The notes under the pieces: model-generated
What the model was told of the DNA's origin: nothing
The model's database searches: none
The model's input: the letters and a program-made list of their open reading frames with translations, nothing else
Program-made: the position numbers and the translations under genes
Shown: one piece after another, positions 48,681 through 61,114 of the stretch
How positions within the stretch are numbered: the stretch's first letter is position 1
Layout of the letters: each line of letters starts with the position of its first letter
NCBI GenBank assembly: GCA_003339415.1
Contig: PDHQ01000087.1
Span: 62,001-126,000, forward strand
DNA from: Ophiocordyceps camponoti-saundersi (nom. inval.)
Lineage: Eukaryota; Ascomycota; Sordariomycetes; Hypocreales; Ophiocordycipitaceae
Reading direction: 5' to 3'
Length of the DNA stretch: 64,000 nucleotides

Positions 48681-50337
48681 AATCTAATTTTAAAAAGTTT
48701 TAGAAGCTAAAAATATTAAAAAGGCTAATAATAACTTTCTAATAACTTATTATAATAATCTAATTTAAGTTATTAAATACTTTTTTACTTTTTTTATAAT
48801 ATATTATAATAAGTAAGCTTTAATATTCTAAGATATAAATATCGCTCTAATCTAAGTAACTTATTTTAATAAGTACTTTACTAAATATAATATTTCCCTT
48901 AGCTTAAGTTATATAACGAAAATATTTAATATTAGTAATAAATAAATTATTAATTTCCTTATTTTAATACTTATCTTACTTAATACCTCCGCTTTTAAAA
49001 ATATATCGCTTAATATTAATAAAATAGCTATATTCGTTAATAAGAAGTTAGTATTAAATAATTCTAGTAAAATTCTAAACTTTTATAAAAAGAACTAATA
49101 GGACTTATATATTTATATAAGAAAAGAAATATATTTACTTAGTAAAGGTATTATTATATTACTTCTAGCTATTATTATTAATTATATATTTTCTTTAGCT
49201 TAGAGCGATATTATTAGAAATAAAATAACTTTAAACTTTAGTAATATACCTATTTTTAACGTTTTAAATTTAGTAAAGATAGCTCCTAATAATATTATTA
49301 AAAAGTTATATAATTAGAAAGGTAGCTTAGTTAAACTTACTAATAATACTAAATATATAATAACTATTAAGCTTATTAATACTAATCTATTTATTAATAT
49401 AATAATAGATTAAAACTCTTTATAGCTTTTTATTTAGCGTTAGTATAAACTATAATAGAGAAATATATTAATAACGCGCTTTATACGGAAAGTACGCGTT
49501 ATATTATTTAACTATTAATAAGTAATAGCTATTATATTTATTTAACTATTACCGTATAATAGATTTTAAAATTATTTAACTATTAATATATAATAATACT
49601 TATATATACTAAGCTTAGGTAAAAACCTTATAAATTAGTATATTTTTAGTATTATTTTCTAATATCTTTATAATATAATATTAATTATATACTATTTATT
49701 TTTATATTTTATATATTATAAATAAAGAAAGAATATTAGCTATAATAAAAAGGCTAAGTAAAGCTTATTTACTATAAACTACTTATAATATACGCGTAAG
49801 AATAAGTATAAACTATTTATAATATAGTTAACTTTACTACTATTCTTAATATCTTAGACGCCTCTATTTTTATAAGTATATTATACTTAAAGCTATAAAC
49901 TATATCTCTTATACTACTTACGGTAAGATTATCCGTATTCGCTTTTATATTATTATTATAACCTATATATTTAAATAATAAAGATAATAAAATTTCCTTT
50001 ATTTTATTTTTTTAGTTTATATATTATATTATATTTTTCTTATTCCTATTTTCCTTTCTTTATATTATAATATCTTTTACCGTAATATATATTCTTCTAT
50101 ATATATCTAATATATATTATAATTCTCTTTTATTATTCTTATCTTATTTTTTTTATTTTTTTCTTACCTTATATAAATTAATTTAATTCTCTATATATTA
50201 ATCCCTAATAATATTTCTTAATTTATAATTAAATATAGTTATTTAAGTTAATAAAAAGCTTTTAAATATAATAATAATTTTTAAAATAATATAAAAAGTT
50301 AATAAAGCTATTAGAATTCTTTTCCAGCCCGGGGAGT
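48681..50337 (+). pseudogene. Gypsy-B1 extra open frame, second part, and 3' region
   Basis: Continuation of the frame cut at 32363. Plus-strand reading from about 48880 to 49430 is open after RIP correction (for example FNKYFTKYNISL, LNNSSKILNFYKKN, NIPIFNVLNLVKIAPNN) and rich in Asn, Ser, Thr and Lys; probably disordered. 49440-50337 is non-coding AT-rich sequence with long pyrimidine runs. The inverted homologue in gypsy-B2 is 61155 to about 62816. Confidence 0.5.
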
Positions 50338-50941
50338 TAATATAGGATATATAATAATACCCTTATAAATCGCCTAACCTCTTATAATATTTTACTAGGA
50401 TTTCCCCCTTAAGATTTTACTTAGATTTCCCCTAGAAACTTTATTACTTTTACGCTTAGGAAATTATTAAGATTTCCTCTTAGGATTTTTTTATAATAAT
50501 TCTTAGGATTTTACTAAGATTTCCTACTAGATTTAATATTAAAATATATTTTTAGAAATCTCCGGATTTTACTAGGAAATCCTTATATACTAGGAAATTA
50601 CTATATATTAGGAAATCTCTATTTTACTAATATATATAAAAATTACCGTAAAATCTCCTTAGGTAAATATTTTTAAAATTATATTAAGAAATCTTCTTTA
50701 AGCTTCTAATTATATAAATTAGCTTAGTATTCTTTTAAGTAATAATTTAGATTTTTTTATAGTTACTATTTTAATTTTTAAAAGACTTTTACTTATACTT
50801 ATACTTATTATAGTAGCTATTTTATAATCTTATAATTAGTAGCTAGCTTATCTCCCTCTTTTATATATTATATCTAGTAGCTAGCTTAGTATATACGCTT
50901 ATTAAAAGATTATATATATAAGCGTATAATATAAATTAAGT
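50338..50941 (+). repeat. Gypsy-B1 3' LTR
   Basis: 604-bp partner of 24458-25051, slightly longer through small indels. Preceded by a purine tract (CCCGGGGAGT) and followed by the target duplicate TAAAT. Confidence 0.92.
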
Positions 50942-52052
50942 AATATTAGAAATTAAAAGTTTAATAATAATACTTTAAGGTTTTTTATAGCTTTAAAGTA
51001 TTTCGCTATTTATTTTTAAAAGGTGTCTTTTTTTATAAAAAGGTTAGTAGTTTAGTAATTTAAGTAAATTAGGGGATCTAAATTTAATAAAAGCTTATAA
51101 AGCTTAGGAAGTATTTAATTTAATAAATTAAACTATAAATAACCTAGCTTTTAAGTTTTTTAACCTTATAATTAACTAGCTTCCTCTTATAAAAGCTTAT
51201 TATAAACCTTATAAGTTTTATTAATTTTTAATACTAGCGAGATTTCTTTCTAATAACTATATAGCTTATTAGCTTAATATTAATAAAAACCTTATTAATA
51301 TTAATAAAATATTTATAGATAAAGTATTAAATTCCTAACTTTATTTCCTTATTATTATATATAGTTTCTAATCTTTTAATAAGGATATTATCTATAAAAA
51401 TATTATAAACTTTTAAGATAAAATTAAATAATATTTATTATATAACCTTTATAAATTAACTTATTAAGTTTATAGCCTTTATTAGTATAATATATTAATA
51501 AAAGAGACTAATTAATATTATAAAAGTTATATAATCTTAGCTTTTTAAGTTTAAAAGTATTTAATTATACCTTAAAAAAAAGTTTAAGAGTATTAAAACC
51601 TTATATATTATAAATTATTTACTAAACTTATTAGTATAAGGGGGCGGGTTAGCGTCTTATATAGTATAACTATTAAGTATTATTATAAAGTTAATAAGCT
51701 AAACCCCTTTATCTTTCTTAGCTATTATTATATAGTAATTATAGTAAAAGGCGTAACTAGGTTTTAGAACTCTATATTATACTTTATTTTTAAAAAGTTA
51801 AACTACTTATAAAAGTATAGCTTTAAGGATATTAACTAGCTTTACTTATTAAGCCTTATACTTAATAACTTTAAATATAATAAAAGGCGTAACTAATTAA
51901 TTTACTTATCTTTTTTTATTATAATTCTAAGCTAAAACGGCCTCTTTATTAATAAATATAATATATAAATAACTTATTTATTATTAAATAATATTATAAT
52001 TATTTATACTTATATATTAACTAATTTATTAGGAGTTAGTTTATAACTTTTT
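50942..52052 (-). pseudogene. pol: Gypsy-C reverse transcriptase relic
   Basis: Minus strand, reading right to left: YYIVIAKKDKGV then LINFIIILNSYTI and DANPPPYTNKFS (51620-51720), matching the fungal gypsy RT pattern PKKDGGxRxINxxxxLNxxTVRDxxxPP. Then the catalytic block FIDNILIK (51375-51396; family FxDDIxVxG) and KKDTFQ just before the junction (about 51000-51030). The frame stops at 50946 where gypsy-B1 entered; RNase H continues at 24452. The upstream end is cut by gypsy-B2 at 52052. Confidence 0.88.
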
Positions 52053-52606
52053 TAATATACGCTTATATATATAATTTCCTAATAAGCGTATATACTAAGC
52101 TAGCTATTAGATATAATATATAAAAGAGGGAGATAAGCTAGCTACTAATTATAAGATTATAAAATAACTATTATAAAAAGTATAAATATAAGTAAAAATC
52201 TTTTAAGAATTAAAATAATAATTATAAAAAAATTTAAATTATTACCTAAAGGAATATTAGGCTAATTATATAGCTAGGAGCTTAAGGAAGATTTCTTAAT
52301 ATAATCTTAAAAATATTTACTTAAGGGGATTTTATAGTAATTTCTATATATATTAGTAAAATAAAGATTTCCTAGTATAGGGTAATTTCCTAATATATAA
52401 AGATTTTCTAGTAAAATCCGGAGATTTCTAAAAGTATATTTTAATATTAAATTTAGTAAGAAATCTTAGTAAAATCCTAAGAGTTATTATAAAGAAATCC
52501 TAATAAGAAATCTTAGTAATTTCCTAAGCGTAAAGGTAATAAAATTTCTAAGGGAAATTTAAATAAAATCCTAAAAGGGGAAATTTTAATAAAATATTAT
52601 AAGAGG
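52053..52606 (-). repeat. Gypsy-B2 3' LTR, larger part
   Basis: Inverted match to the B1 LTRs (end sequence TATACGCTTATATATATAA at left), stopping about 40 bp short of the LTR start where the LINE begins. The missing 40 bp are at 61115-61154. Confidence 0.9.
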
Positions 52607-52619
52607 TTTTTATTATTAT

Positions 52620-53050
52620 TATAATACTCTAGAGGCTATACAGGTAGCTGCTAGAACCTTAGTAGTAAGTCGAGTAAGAAAAACCCTCCTAAAAGAGGTA
52701 AAACCCCCCGCTATATAGTAGGACCGCGTCTAGCTCGGGGCCGGGCTAGGCGCTCTACGCGTATAAAGAAAATAACCGTTAATTATAATAATATTATATA
52801 ATATAAGGAAAGATAAAAAAAAATAGATAAGATAAGGAAAAGATAATAGTAGCGGTAGTGCGTATTACTTATATATATTAATATATACCTCTCTAGCTTC
52901 TAAGTATATATTACTTAACTTTTAAGTATATAGCTATATATTTTCTTTATATATAGTATATACTTAAGTATATACCCCTTTTTTAAGCTTTCCTAATTAG
53001 GAAGCTTTCCTAATTAGGAAATCGGTTTTTATAAATTAGTAATTTAAGGC
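52620..53050 (-). other. LINE 3' terminal region
   Basis: Between the RT-side coding relic and the A-rich tail. Includes a GC patch with residual CpA/TpG (52640-52760), TATATA-rich sequence (52860-52980) and the palindromic pair at 52986-53020. Confidence 0.45.
52986..53020. repeat. Two tandem copies of a 14-bp palindrome
   Basis: AGCTTTCCTAATTAGGA occurs twice in direct succession; the core TTCCTAATTAGGAA is a perfect palindrome. Confidence 0.75.
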
Positions 53051-56000
53051 TTAGGAGTATATAAAGGAGGGGGGGGTTATTCTTACTAATATAAGTAAGC
53101 TATTATTATCTTATTATTTTTTTAGTAATTTTAATTATATAAGTAATTCTTAGCGCGCGTAACTAGTTTATAGCTAACTTATACCGGAGTAGAATACCTA
53201 CTAAACTTAACTTTCCTTAAGTAATATCTTATATAAGGTATATTAATACGCTTATTAGCTTTAAAGATTTTTATTAAATATAAAAAAATAAATACTTAGC
53301 TTTAGCGTATATTTATATTTACTAATAACCGGGGTAAATTATTTAAGCGTAGCTTTTATTAAATATATAAATAATTATATTAGATATTAGCTAATTAATA
53401 ATCCCGCTATAGCTAATATTATTCGCGCTATAGTTAAGGTTACTTACTAGCTAAGCTTTTATTATAATACTTAAATAGTAAGTAATATTAGAGTTATATT
53501 AAGTCCGCGGTAAGTTTTATACTAATAAGTATAGTAGAAAAATATAATTTAGCGCGTTAAAGAGATACGCGCTATTATATATTATAATAATATTTACGCT
53601 AATTAAGTTATATAAGCGGCCGCTGGCCGCGTACTACTTTAAAGCTTATAGCTTCCTATTATTAAGGAGAACCTTATTATTAAAGTAACTAAAAGTTTAA
53701 CTAGCGCTAATTAACTTATTACTACTATATTAGCTTAAATATAAAAATAGCGTATTTTTTATATATAAGTAGTTAATTTTTTTAAATAGTTAACTAAAAA
53801 GCTACGCTATATCTACCGCGCTATTAAGAATAATATACACTTATAAGGAAGCTTTTCTTTTACTAATTATCCTCCTATCTTTTATACTCCGCCTCCTATT
53901 ACTAATTCCGCTTTTACCTTAATACTTATTAAGTTTAAGTTAGAGGCTAATAAGCTTAGTAAGCTTAAGATTACTCTTACCCCGAGTATTAAAATTACCC
54001 CCGCTATTAGGGAGGATATTACTAGCGCTTATACCGTAATTACGCCGCCTTCTTATAAGGAGATCCTTAGTTTTATTTAAGATAGTTTAGTTAATAATAT
54101 ATCTAGTAATAAAAACTTTATAACGCTAGTTAGTAATTATACCGCGTTCGGTAAAAAAGAGAAGCTAGTAATAAAAAAGAAGTAAGTAGCTTTAGTTTAC
54201 GCTTATAATTATAGTTAAAATTAAGGCCGCAGCTAAGGCTACGGCTATAATAAGCGTAGTTAGTCCCGCGCTTTATATAGTTAAGTTAATACTTTATATA
54301 TAGTTAAGATAGTTTAGCTTTAAAGCTAAGTAAGCAGCTAATAAGATAAATAATAAAATTATCGCTATAAAGCGGTTTTTATATATTTATTATAGGGCTA
54401 AAAGCCTTATCTCCCTTATTTATTTTACTTTTATAAAGTAATATTATAAGGTTAAATTAGCGTAGTTATTTAAGTAAAAGAAACTAGCGTATAAATTTAG
54501 CTATAAATTAAAAGTTATTAAGCGCTTTAGTAAGGTTACGCTAGTTTTATATTAGTTACTAGTTAATATTAAAAAGTAGCTTATTTTTATAAGTAAAAGT
54601 ATAGTTAAGAAAGATATATAATATTATTTTATTATTATTATTATAAAAGTATTATCTTAAAACTACTTTAAGAACCTTATAAGCTTAAAAAAAGGAATTA
54701 AGTTTAATATATTTAGTTTAAAGTTATATAAGTATTATACTAATAAACTTAGGAAATTTTTTATAGATATATAAAGCGGTCCTAGCCTTAAGCTATAGTA
54801 GTTTATTAATAAGGTAGCTATAAGATTACTTATACTTCTTAAGCCTACTTTCTTAGGAATACTATTAGAGGAGCTACTTTTCTTAAAGTTTAATATCGAA
54901 GTTACGTTATATATATCTAGCCTCCGGTTCGGGTCTAGTTTATATTTTATAAAATTCTTCTAAGTCTTATAATACTTAATATCTTTATTAATAAGGGTAT
55001 CCCCTATACTTATATTTAACTTATTTAGCAGCTTTCTTTATTATAATATAGATAAGGTTTACTATACTTATATATTAAAAGTAGTAATAAGTATAAGCTA
55101 TCTAGTAAGTAAAATATAAGTTAAAAGGGGGGATAAAAGCTTTTACTTTAATATAATAAAAAAGGTAGCTTTATAAGCTTTAATAATAACTCTTAAGTAT
55201 TTAAACTATTCCGTAGCTAGCGCTTTTATAATAAAGCTATATAGTTTCCTCCTTAATTATATAAGCAGGGCGAACTAGAATATACTAAATATAATCGCTA
55301 ATTTAATAGCTTTAGTATATACCTCCCTTACTCTTAATAAAATATAACCTTATATTAATATAGTAATCTTAGTAAGAGCTAAGTATTAGCGCTTAAGTTT
55401 AGCGGCGAGTTTTAAAAAGTAGGATTTTTATTAAAATTTATAATATAGCTAAACCCTTAAAAATCTCGCCTTTTACGTAAGCTATACTATCTTTATACTA
55501 AGCTAAAGCTAAATTATATTCGCTTTTTTAGCTTTCGTAAAATATATTAACTTACTTTTAGCTAGCTAAAAAGTTATTTTATACTTAAAAGCTTATTATT
55601 TGTAAATTCGCCACGCCCGCTTAAATTAGAAAAATACCTAAGCTTTATTATATCTAATATTAAATATATTAATATTATTAGCGAAGCTTATTATAAGTAG
55701 TTTAGTTACTTAGTTTAGATATTAATATAATAAGGATATATATAATAGGAAAAGGATTAGTAATATAAGGGACTTTTAGGGGACCTTTTATTAAATTAAA
55801 AAAGCGTTACTAAGCTTATAGTTAAACTTAAGTTATAAGGTTTTATTAATAAGATAAGAATAAATAAACGCTATAACTTATTTAAGAAAGCTTAGGTAAT
55901 TAAGAATAATTATTAGCTTATTATAAGAAATATAGTTAAAAGCTTTAATAAAATCTAATAAGCGGAGTAAGGCGGTGCCGCCTTAGTTTTAAATAATCTT

Positions 56001-57700
56001 AATAGTTTTAGTAAGTATAAGGATTACGATATTAGTAAAGCGTTATAGCTTATTACCTATTTAGCTATTTAGGAGGATATTAGCTATTTTCGCTATAAAC
56101 GCTATTTTCCTAGTAATAATTATTTCTAAGATTTTCCTTATTATATTAAAAAGCGAAATCGGCCTATACCCGCTTAGGGTATAATATATAGCTAGTAATT
56201 TACCTACCTTATAGATAACTATAATATTAGAAGCTTTAAATTATAATAGGAAGTAGCTACTATTAATATAGCTTTAGAAGATTTTTTAAAAAACTTAGAT
56301 AAGGGGGGGTCCGTATTCTTTTAGGAACTTAACTAAGATCTTATTAAGGCTAGCGGACTTTTATAAGGCGATTAAGAAAAAGGTAAAGTAGATATTATTA
56401 GTAATAATTAAATATTTAATATAAAAGGAAGGGAAAAGTTCGTTTAAGGTAAGAGGAGGGGCTAAGGCGGTAAGAGTAAGGAAAAATTACTAGCTAAGTA
56501 AGATCGCTTTATCTAAAAAAGTAAATATTAAGTTTAAGTTAAGGCTTTTTTATAATATTAGTATATATATAGGCTTTAGCGGGGCCTAGCTTTAAAGCTA
56601 AGCTTAATATTTTATTATTTAAAATATTACTAAGTTTATTAAGATATTATTAAAGAAATTACGCTAAGCGCTATAATAAGCTACGCTAATTGCGGATTTT
56701 TATATTTTTATTATTTCCTAATAATCTTACTAGTAAAAGTTAATAAAGTTAGCTTTTTAATATTTTTAAGCCCGCTTAGTAGCCGCCGTAGCCGCCGCTA
56801 TCGCTTAATTCTACTAATTTTATATTATAAAGTATATATAAACGTATAATAGCATTATAATCTTTATTATTATTTCTAGCTATTTATATAATAAGGTAAT
56901 TACTTTTTTTAAGTTTTCGGGTATAAAGGTATAATATAGTTTAAGCTTAAGTTAATTTTATACCTTAGCTATAAGTATATTTAAGTAAAAAAAGCACTAG
57001 ATCTTAGTTAATATAATATTAAAGTAAAGGTTAATATTTATATAGATAATTTATAGAATATAGTTAAAGCTAATAAAGTTAAGGTTATTTCCTTAATATA
57101 TCGCTTAATAGTTTAATATAGCTTAGGCTAAGTTAATAATACTAGTTTATTTATTATATATTTCTTAGGTAACTTCGCCTAAAAGCGTAATAAGTCTAAG
57201 ATAGAGGCTAGTTATAAGATTAAGGAAATTAGCTACTTTAAGGGAGGACTTTTCGTAATAGTCCTATAAAGGGTAATAAAGGTTAAAGTCGCTATATAAA
57301 AAAGTAGCTATTAGAGTTAAGTTAAAGTAAAAAAAGTTACGCTATAAAAGGGGGCTAAACTAAATTATTAATAAGGGTAAGTAAATAGATATAATTTATA
57401 ATAAAAGTTTAATATAAAAAAGGATAAAAGCTATATTAAATATAATAAAAAGTATTTAAAAGGAGGGGTTTAGTTATTTATAAATATAAAGAATTACTTA
57501 ATTATTAAAGTTTATAAGTTTATATAATAAAATACTAAAAAGTAAAAGGTATCCGAATTAGTTATATTATAGTTCTTATAAATAAATAAAATTATAGCTA
57601 ATAAGGCTACGAAGCGCGGTATAAATAAGATAGTTACGCTTTTATATATTTTAAAAAAGGATTTTAATTTTTATTAGGAGTAAAAGAGGTAAAAGTTTAT
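53050..57700 (-). pseudogene. LINE ORF2 relic: endonuclease region and reverse transcriptase
   Basis: Minus strand, RIP-corrected. RT fingers: LSGYRPISLFNIIRKILE (56140-56195) followed by a Lys/Arg/Ala helix and SQIGNKLQRF (about 56050), standing for the NQxGxRxxRST motif. Then LLDFIKAFNYISYNKL (55895-55950; LxLDxxxAFDxVSHxxL). Palm: FANNINIFN (55665-55695; FADDxxI), followed by a region restoring to HGITFxPxKSKLIYFTKA (55520-55580). An endonuclease would lie at 56300-57700 and C-terminal domains at 53050-55500, but their residues were not resolved. The plus strand here is also fairly open but has no recognisable motif. Confidence 0.85.
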
Positions 57701-57703
57701 AAT

Positions 57704-57913
57704 TATAAGGGATTAGTTTATAACTAATTATAGCTAGATAGGGGGGATTATAGCGGATATATTTAGGTCTTCCCGATAGCGCTTAGTTATCGCGCGGGGT
57801 ATATAGCTAGCTCGGGAAGGGGGCTTCTCTCCCTTCTCCTTCCTCTCTTCGATAGCTTTAATTATAACTCTACTTTAGCTTATTTCTATAATCGCCTTAG
57901 TAAGACTATTATA
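57704..57913 (+). repeat. Gag-only element 5' LTR
   Basis: 210 bp, from TATAAGGGATTAG to GACTATTATA. Nearly identical to 59270-59479, with only a handful of transitions, far fewer than between other LTR pairs in the window. Confidence 0.93.
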
Positions 57914-59256
57914 TTAATTAAAGCTCTTCTTACCGCTAACTAAACGTAAGAGTAAGATCTTAGTATAAAACGCCATTAAATTCTACTTATATTAGAGCTG
58001 CTTTTAGCTTATTCTAGCTTATACTCTTAGCTAGCCGCTATATATACTAAATTTGCGATTAACGGAGCCGTAATTAGGGAGCTTAAGTCCTAGTTTTACT
58101 ATATTTTTTCTTATCTTAGCACCTTCTAGTAAATATTCCTTCCGTATATTATTATAGCTATAGATTTTTCTTACTAGCTTAAAGCCTTTTTAGCGTATAT
58201 CTCCGAGCTTCTTAGAGAGAGTTATAAGAAGCGCCGAGTAAGTTTTTCTTTAGTTAAGATATATTAAGGGCTATTAAAGCCCCTTAGAGAATATATTATA
58301 AGGTAAGAATATACCCTTTTCGAGGCTAAACTATTATACTAGTCTAACTACGCTAAGATTATTCTACTCTCGTCCGGGCTATATAAGGAGCTATAAAAGC
58401 GCTTAGATTATAAGAACTAGCTTACGATATATATAGCTTTTATTAGCTTTCTCCGAGGCTTTAATAAAGTATTTAGTTCCGGGAATATTCCTAACGCGCT
58501 AGTTAATTTACCGCCCCCCTTTTTAGCTAACCTAATAGATATCGCGTTTATATAATCTTATTCTAGCACTACTAAGCGCCGGTATTACTATTAGTATAAC
58601 TAGATCGGTTATTTTAAGCGTAACTATCCGAAGCTTCGTAAGTAAATAGGGATATTAGGGTTAGGGCTTTTTATAAGCGGAGCGGGGAAATTAAAGGTAA
58701 ATCCGGAGTATTTTAATTAAAGGGATAATAAGTAAGGAAAGATAAGTATACGCTAGATATTATAGCTTAGGTAATTTCTAGCCTCGTTATATTACTTTAT
58801 ATAAGGATAGTCCGCGCGTAGCTTAAGCGCGTAAATTTATTAGTAAGTACGTACCGTAATTATATTACGCCCTAGCCTATAAATTAGCGCTAGCGGTATA
58901 TAGCGATAAGTATATAGCTAGCTTTACTATTTACCGTAATCGGGTTATTCTCTAAGCTTCCCGTAACTAGTATAGTGCTACCTAATCCTATATACTAGCT
59001 ATATAAGTAAGTTTTTACTACTAGTATATAAGTTTATTAATTTCTACCTTAAGTAATATTATAATTCTAAGCTTATTAGAATTTTCCTTATAAAGATCGG
59101 GGTTTAATTCCCCGAGCTATAAGGGAGCCCTTCCGCCTTCTTATCCTTATCTTTACGGAGGCTATTAGGCTATTAGCTAAGGTTTATATAAAGCGTTTCG
59201 CTAGCGTAGTAATACGTAACTTTTCTATCCTACGCTCTTATTTCCTCGGCTAGCCT
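57914..59256 (+). pseudogene. Gag-like protein with CCHC zinc knuckle
   Basis: Plus-strand frame across most of the interior, with Leu/Ser-rich sequence first and a gag-like helical middle (58140-58500). At about 58575-58625, RYYYQYNQIGYFKRNYP restores to CX2CX4HX4C (TAT read as former TGT or CAT), the retroviral-type nucleocapsid knuckle, followed by KLRKQ. A retained Gly/Ala-rich tail follows. The protein would have packaged the element's RNA. It still contains RIP stops, so it is inactive. Confidence 0.78.
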
Positions 59257-59269
59257 AAGGAGGGGGCTA

Positions 59270-59479
59270 TATAAGGGATTAGTCTATAACTAATCGTAGC
59301 TAGATAGGGGGGATTATAGCGGATATATTTAGGTCTTCCCGATAGCGCTTAGTTATCGCGCGGGGTATATAGCTAGCTCGGGAAGGGGGCTTCTCTCCCT
59401 TCTCCTTCCTCTCTTCGATAGCTTTAATTATAACTCTACTTTAGCTTACTTCTATAGTCGCCTTAGTGAGACTATTATA
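59270..59479 (+). repeat. Gag-only element 3' LTR
   Basis: 210-bp partner of 57704-57913, preceded by the purine tract and followed by the ATAAT duplicate. Confidence 0.93.
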
Positions 59480-59484
59480 ATAAT

Positions 59485-61101
59485 TATATTAAGGTAAAGG
59501 AGAGGGTAGAAAAAGGGGCGGGGGAGGGGGCGGAGAAAAGTATAATAAAAGGGGAAGGGGTAAGAGGGGGAGGATAAGTTCCCTAAGCTTTACTGCTACC
59601 CCGTCCGCTATGAGATCTAAAGGTAACGCCGCTCCTACCTTAGCCCCTTTTTAGTGCTAAAGCGAGTTTATTATTTATATTAAAGTAAAGTATAGCTTAT
59701 AACTATATAAGGGCCGCGCGCAACTACTTTTAGGACTAAACTTTAGTAAAGCTATTATTAGTTTAAGATTAGGTTAGCTAAAAATAGTTCTAAAACTTAT
59801 AAGGTTAGTATATATAATTATTATATATTTAATCTTAATATATTTTTACGGTAAGGTAGTTTTAAGATTATAAAATATAGTTCCTTTTATATAAAATATA
59901 GTTTTTAATATTAGTTTTAGTAAAAGCTAAATATATATTCTCTTTTTTTAAGTATATTATAGCTATATATACTTTATAATATAGCTATTTTTAGTAATAT
60001 TTTACTATATATTTATATTAGTAATATTAGTAATATTATTAGAGTTATATTATATTATTATTAACTTCTATATAAGAGATTTTTATATTTATAATTAAGC
60101 TATTTTATATAAGTTTATTAGCGTTTATTATATTAGTAATTTCTAAGATAATATAAGTGCGCGTAGCTCCCTTATTACGGGGCTAGAGCGCTTAAACTTA
60201 GGTAATATTAACCTTATTATATTTCTTAATTTATTATAAGAGTATATCTTAGTTATTATAAGCGGCCCTTACTTATACTCCCTTTACTATAATAGAGAAG
60301 GTTTTCTAGCTATAAACTACCCCCTTACCGAAGATAATAGGGATTTACTTAACTAAGCTTACTTATCTCTTATATTCTAAATAGAATATAATTATTATAT
60401 TTTTATTAAGGAGTTATTTTATAGCTAATATAGCTTTATATTTTAAAGCTATATTTATAGCCTATATAATTTTTTATAAAGTTAACTATAAGGTATTTAT
60501 ATTAATTATAATATCTTTTATAAATATAGTAATTTCTCTATTAAAGCGATTAGGGATAAGTTTAACTATTATATTATTAATAATAGCTATAAAAGCTTAT
60601 AATAGCTAAGTTAGACTAATATTAAAGCTAATAGTTTATAAGAGTACTTTTTATATAGCTTAAGTAACTATCTTTTTAATTAACTTAGTAATTTTAGGTA
60701 AAAATTAGGTAATATTCTAATTTAAGAAGGTTACGAATTTCTTATAAAGTTTAGCTTTAAAAGCTATTATAATATTCTAAGTATTAGAGAATACTATAGT
60801 AAGTACTATTACGGCTAGTTTATTATAAGCTTCCTTTATATTACTATCGTAAAGGTCCCGTACTTACTCCGCTTCTCCTCTTATTCTAATACTATTATTA
60901 TATTATCCTTAGCCGGACTAGGGGTGCTATAAGGATTATCCTAATCCCCGTATACCCCTATTTACGACTATAGGCGCGTCGCCTGCCCCTTAGGCCCTAG
61001 CTGAAGCCGCCGCGGGCGCTATTAACTCCTTCTTAGTAATAAATATATAGTAAAGAGCGAAAGATTAAGTAACGGGTCCTGTCCCGTTTTCGTAAAAGGT
61101 T
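59485..61101 (-). pseudogene. LINE 5' part (ORF1 region and 5' UTR)
   Basis: Remainder of the LINE right of the gag-only element. By position it holds the start of ORF2, ORF1 and the 5' UTR. 59490-59640 and 60880-61060 are GC-rich with purine runs. The 5' terminus is near 61101 (minus strand begins CCTTTTACGAAAACGGGAC). I did not resolve an ORF1 domain. Confidence 0.5.
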
Positions 61102-61114
61102 ATATTATAAGAGG

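Larger units (their letters stand above)
24458..50941 (+). mobile_element. Gypsy-B1: chromovirus, split by gypsy-A
   Basis: Complete LTR retrotransposon flanked by the duplication TAAAT (24453-24457, 50942-50946). LTRs lie at 24458-25051 and 50338-50941. Without the gypsy-A insertion and one target copy (32364-48680) it is about 10.2 kb. Order: LTR, gag, RT, RNase H, integrase with chromodomain, an extra plus-strand open frame, LTR. A purine-rich CCCGGGGAGT tract precedes the 3' LTR. The same family occurs inverted at 52053-64000. The insertion disrupted the host gypsy-C in its RNase H. Confidence 0.92.
22290..52052 (-). mobile_element. Gypsy-C: Ty3/gypsy host element, split by B1
   Basis: Minus-strand Ty3/gypsy polyprotein relic in the order RT (50942-52052), then RNase H and integrase (24457 down to about 22300), interrupted by gypsy-B1. 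The five bases TAAAT at 24453-24457 and 50942-50946 are the duplicated target site, and RNase H coding resumes on the far side of the insertion. Its 5' part (gag, 5' LTR) must lie beyond the window, because gypsy-B2 is inserted at 52053 and runs off the end. The left LTR was not identified; 22290 is where pol-like sequence fades, not a proven element end. Confidence 0.85.
57704..59479 (+). mobile_element. Gag-only LTR element (TR-GAG/TRIM-like), 1776 bp
   Basis: Two 210-bp LTRs (57704-57913, 59270-59479) bound a 1356-bp interior; the flanking duplication ATAAT (57699-57703, 59480-59484) is perfect. A polypurine tract AAGGAGGGGG (59257-59266) sits just before the 3' LTR. The interior codes only a gag-like protein, with no protease, integrase or RT, so it is non-autonomous and needed another element's enzymes. 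Its GC content is much higher than its surroundings and RIP is lighter, consistent with a late insertion into the LINE. Confidence 0.92.
52609..61101 (-). mobile_element. LINE (Tad-like non-LTR retrotransposon)
   Basis: Inserted in the B2 LTR. The duplicate ATATTATAAGAGG(TT) occurs at 52594-52608 and 61102-61116; 13-15 bp is typical of target-primed LINE insertion. The 3' end on the minus strand is a TAATAATAATAAAAA tail (52607-52623). The coding strand is minus: ORF1 side at right, endonuclease region in the middle, RT at about 55500-56260. Net of the inserted gag-only element it is about 6.7 kb, close to the usual length of Tad1-type fungal LINEs. It is GC-richer at both ends (52640-52760, 60880-61060) than the rest of the nest. 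Confidence 0.87.

Noticed and set aside
52053..52606. Solo LTR of gypsy-B
   Set aside because: The missing 40 bp and the internal sequence follow at 61115 after the LINE insertion, so it is the 3' LTR of B2, not a solo LTR.
53800..55600. Fairly open plus-strand frame with Arg/Gly and Pro-rich parts
   Set aside because: The minus strand of the same interval carries recognisable LINE RT motifs; RIP-corrected reading makes both strands look open, so the plus frame is treated as a shadow.
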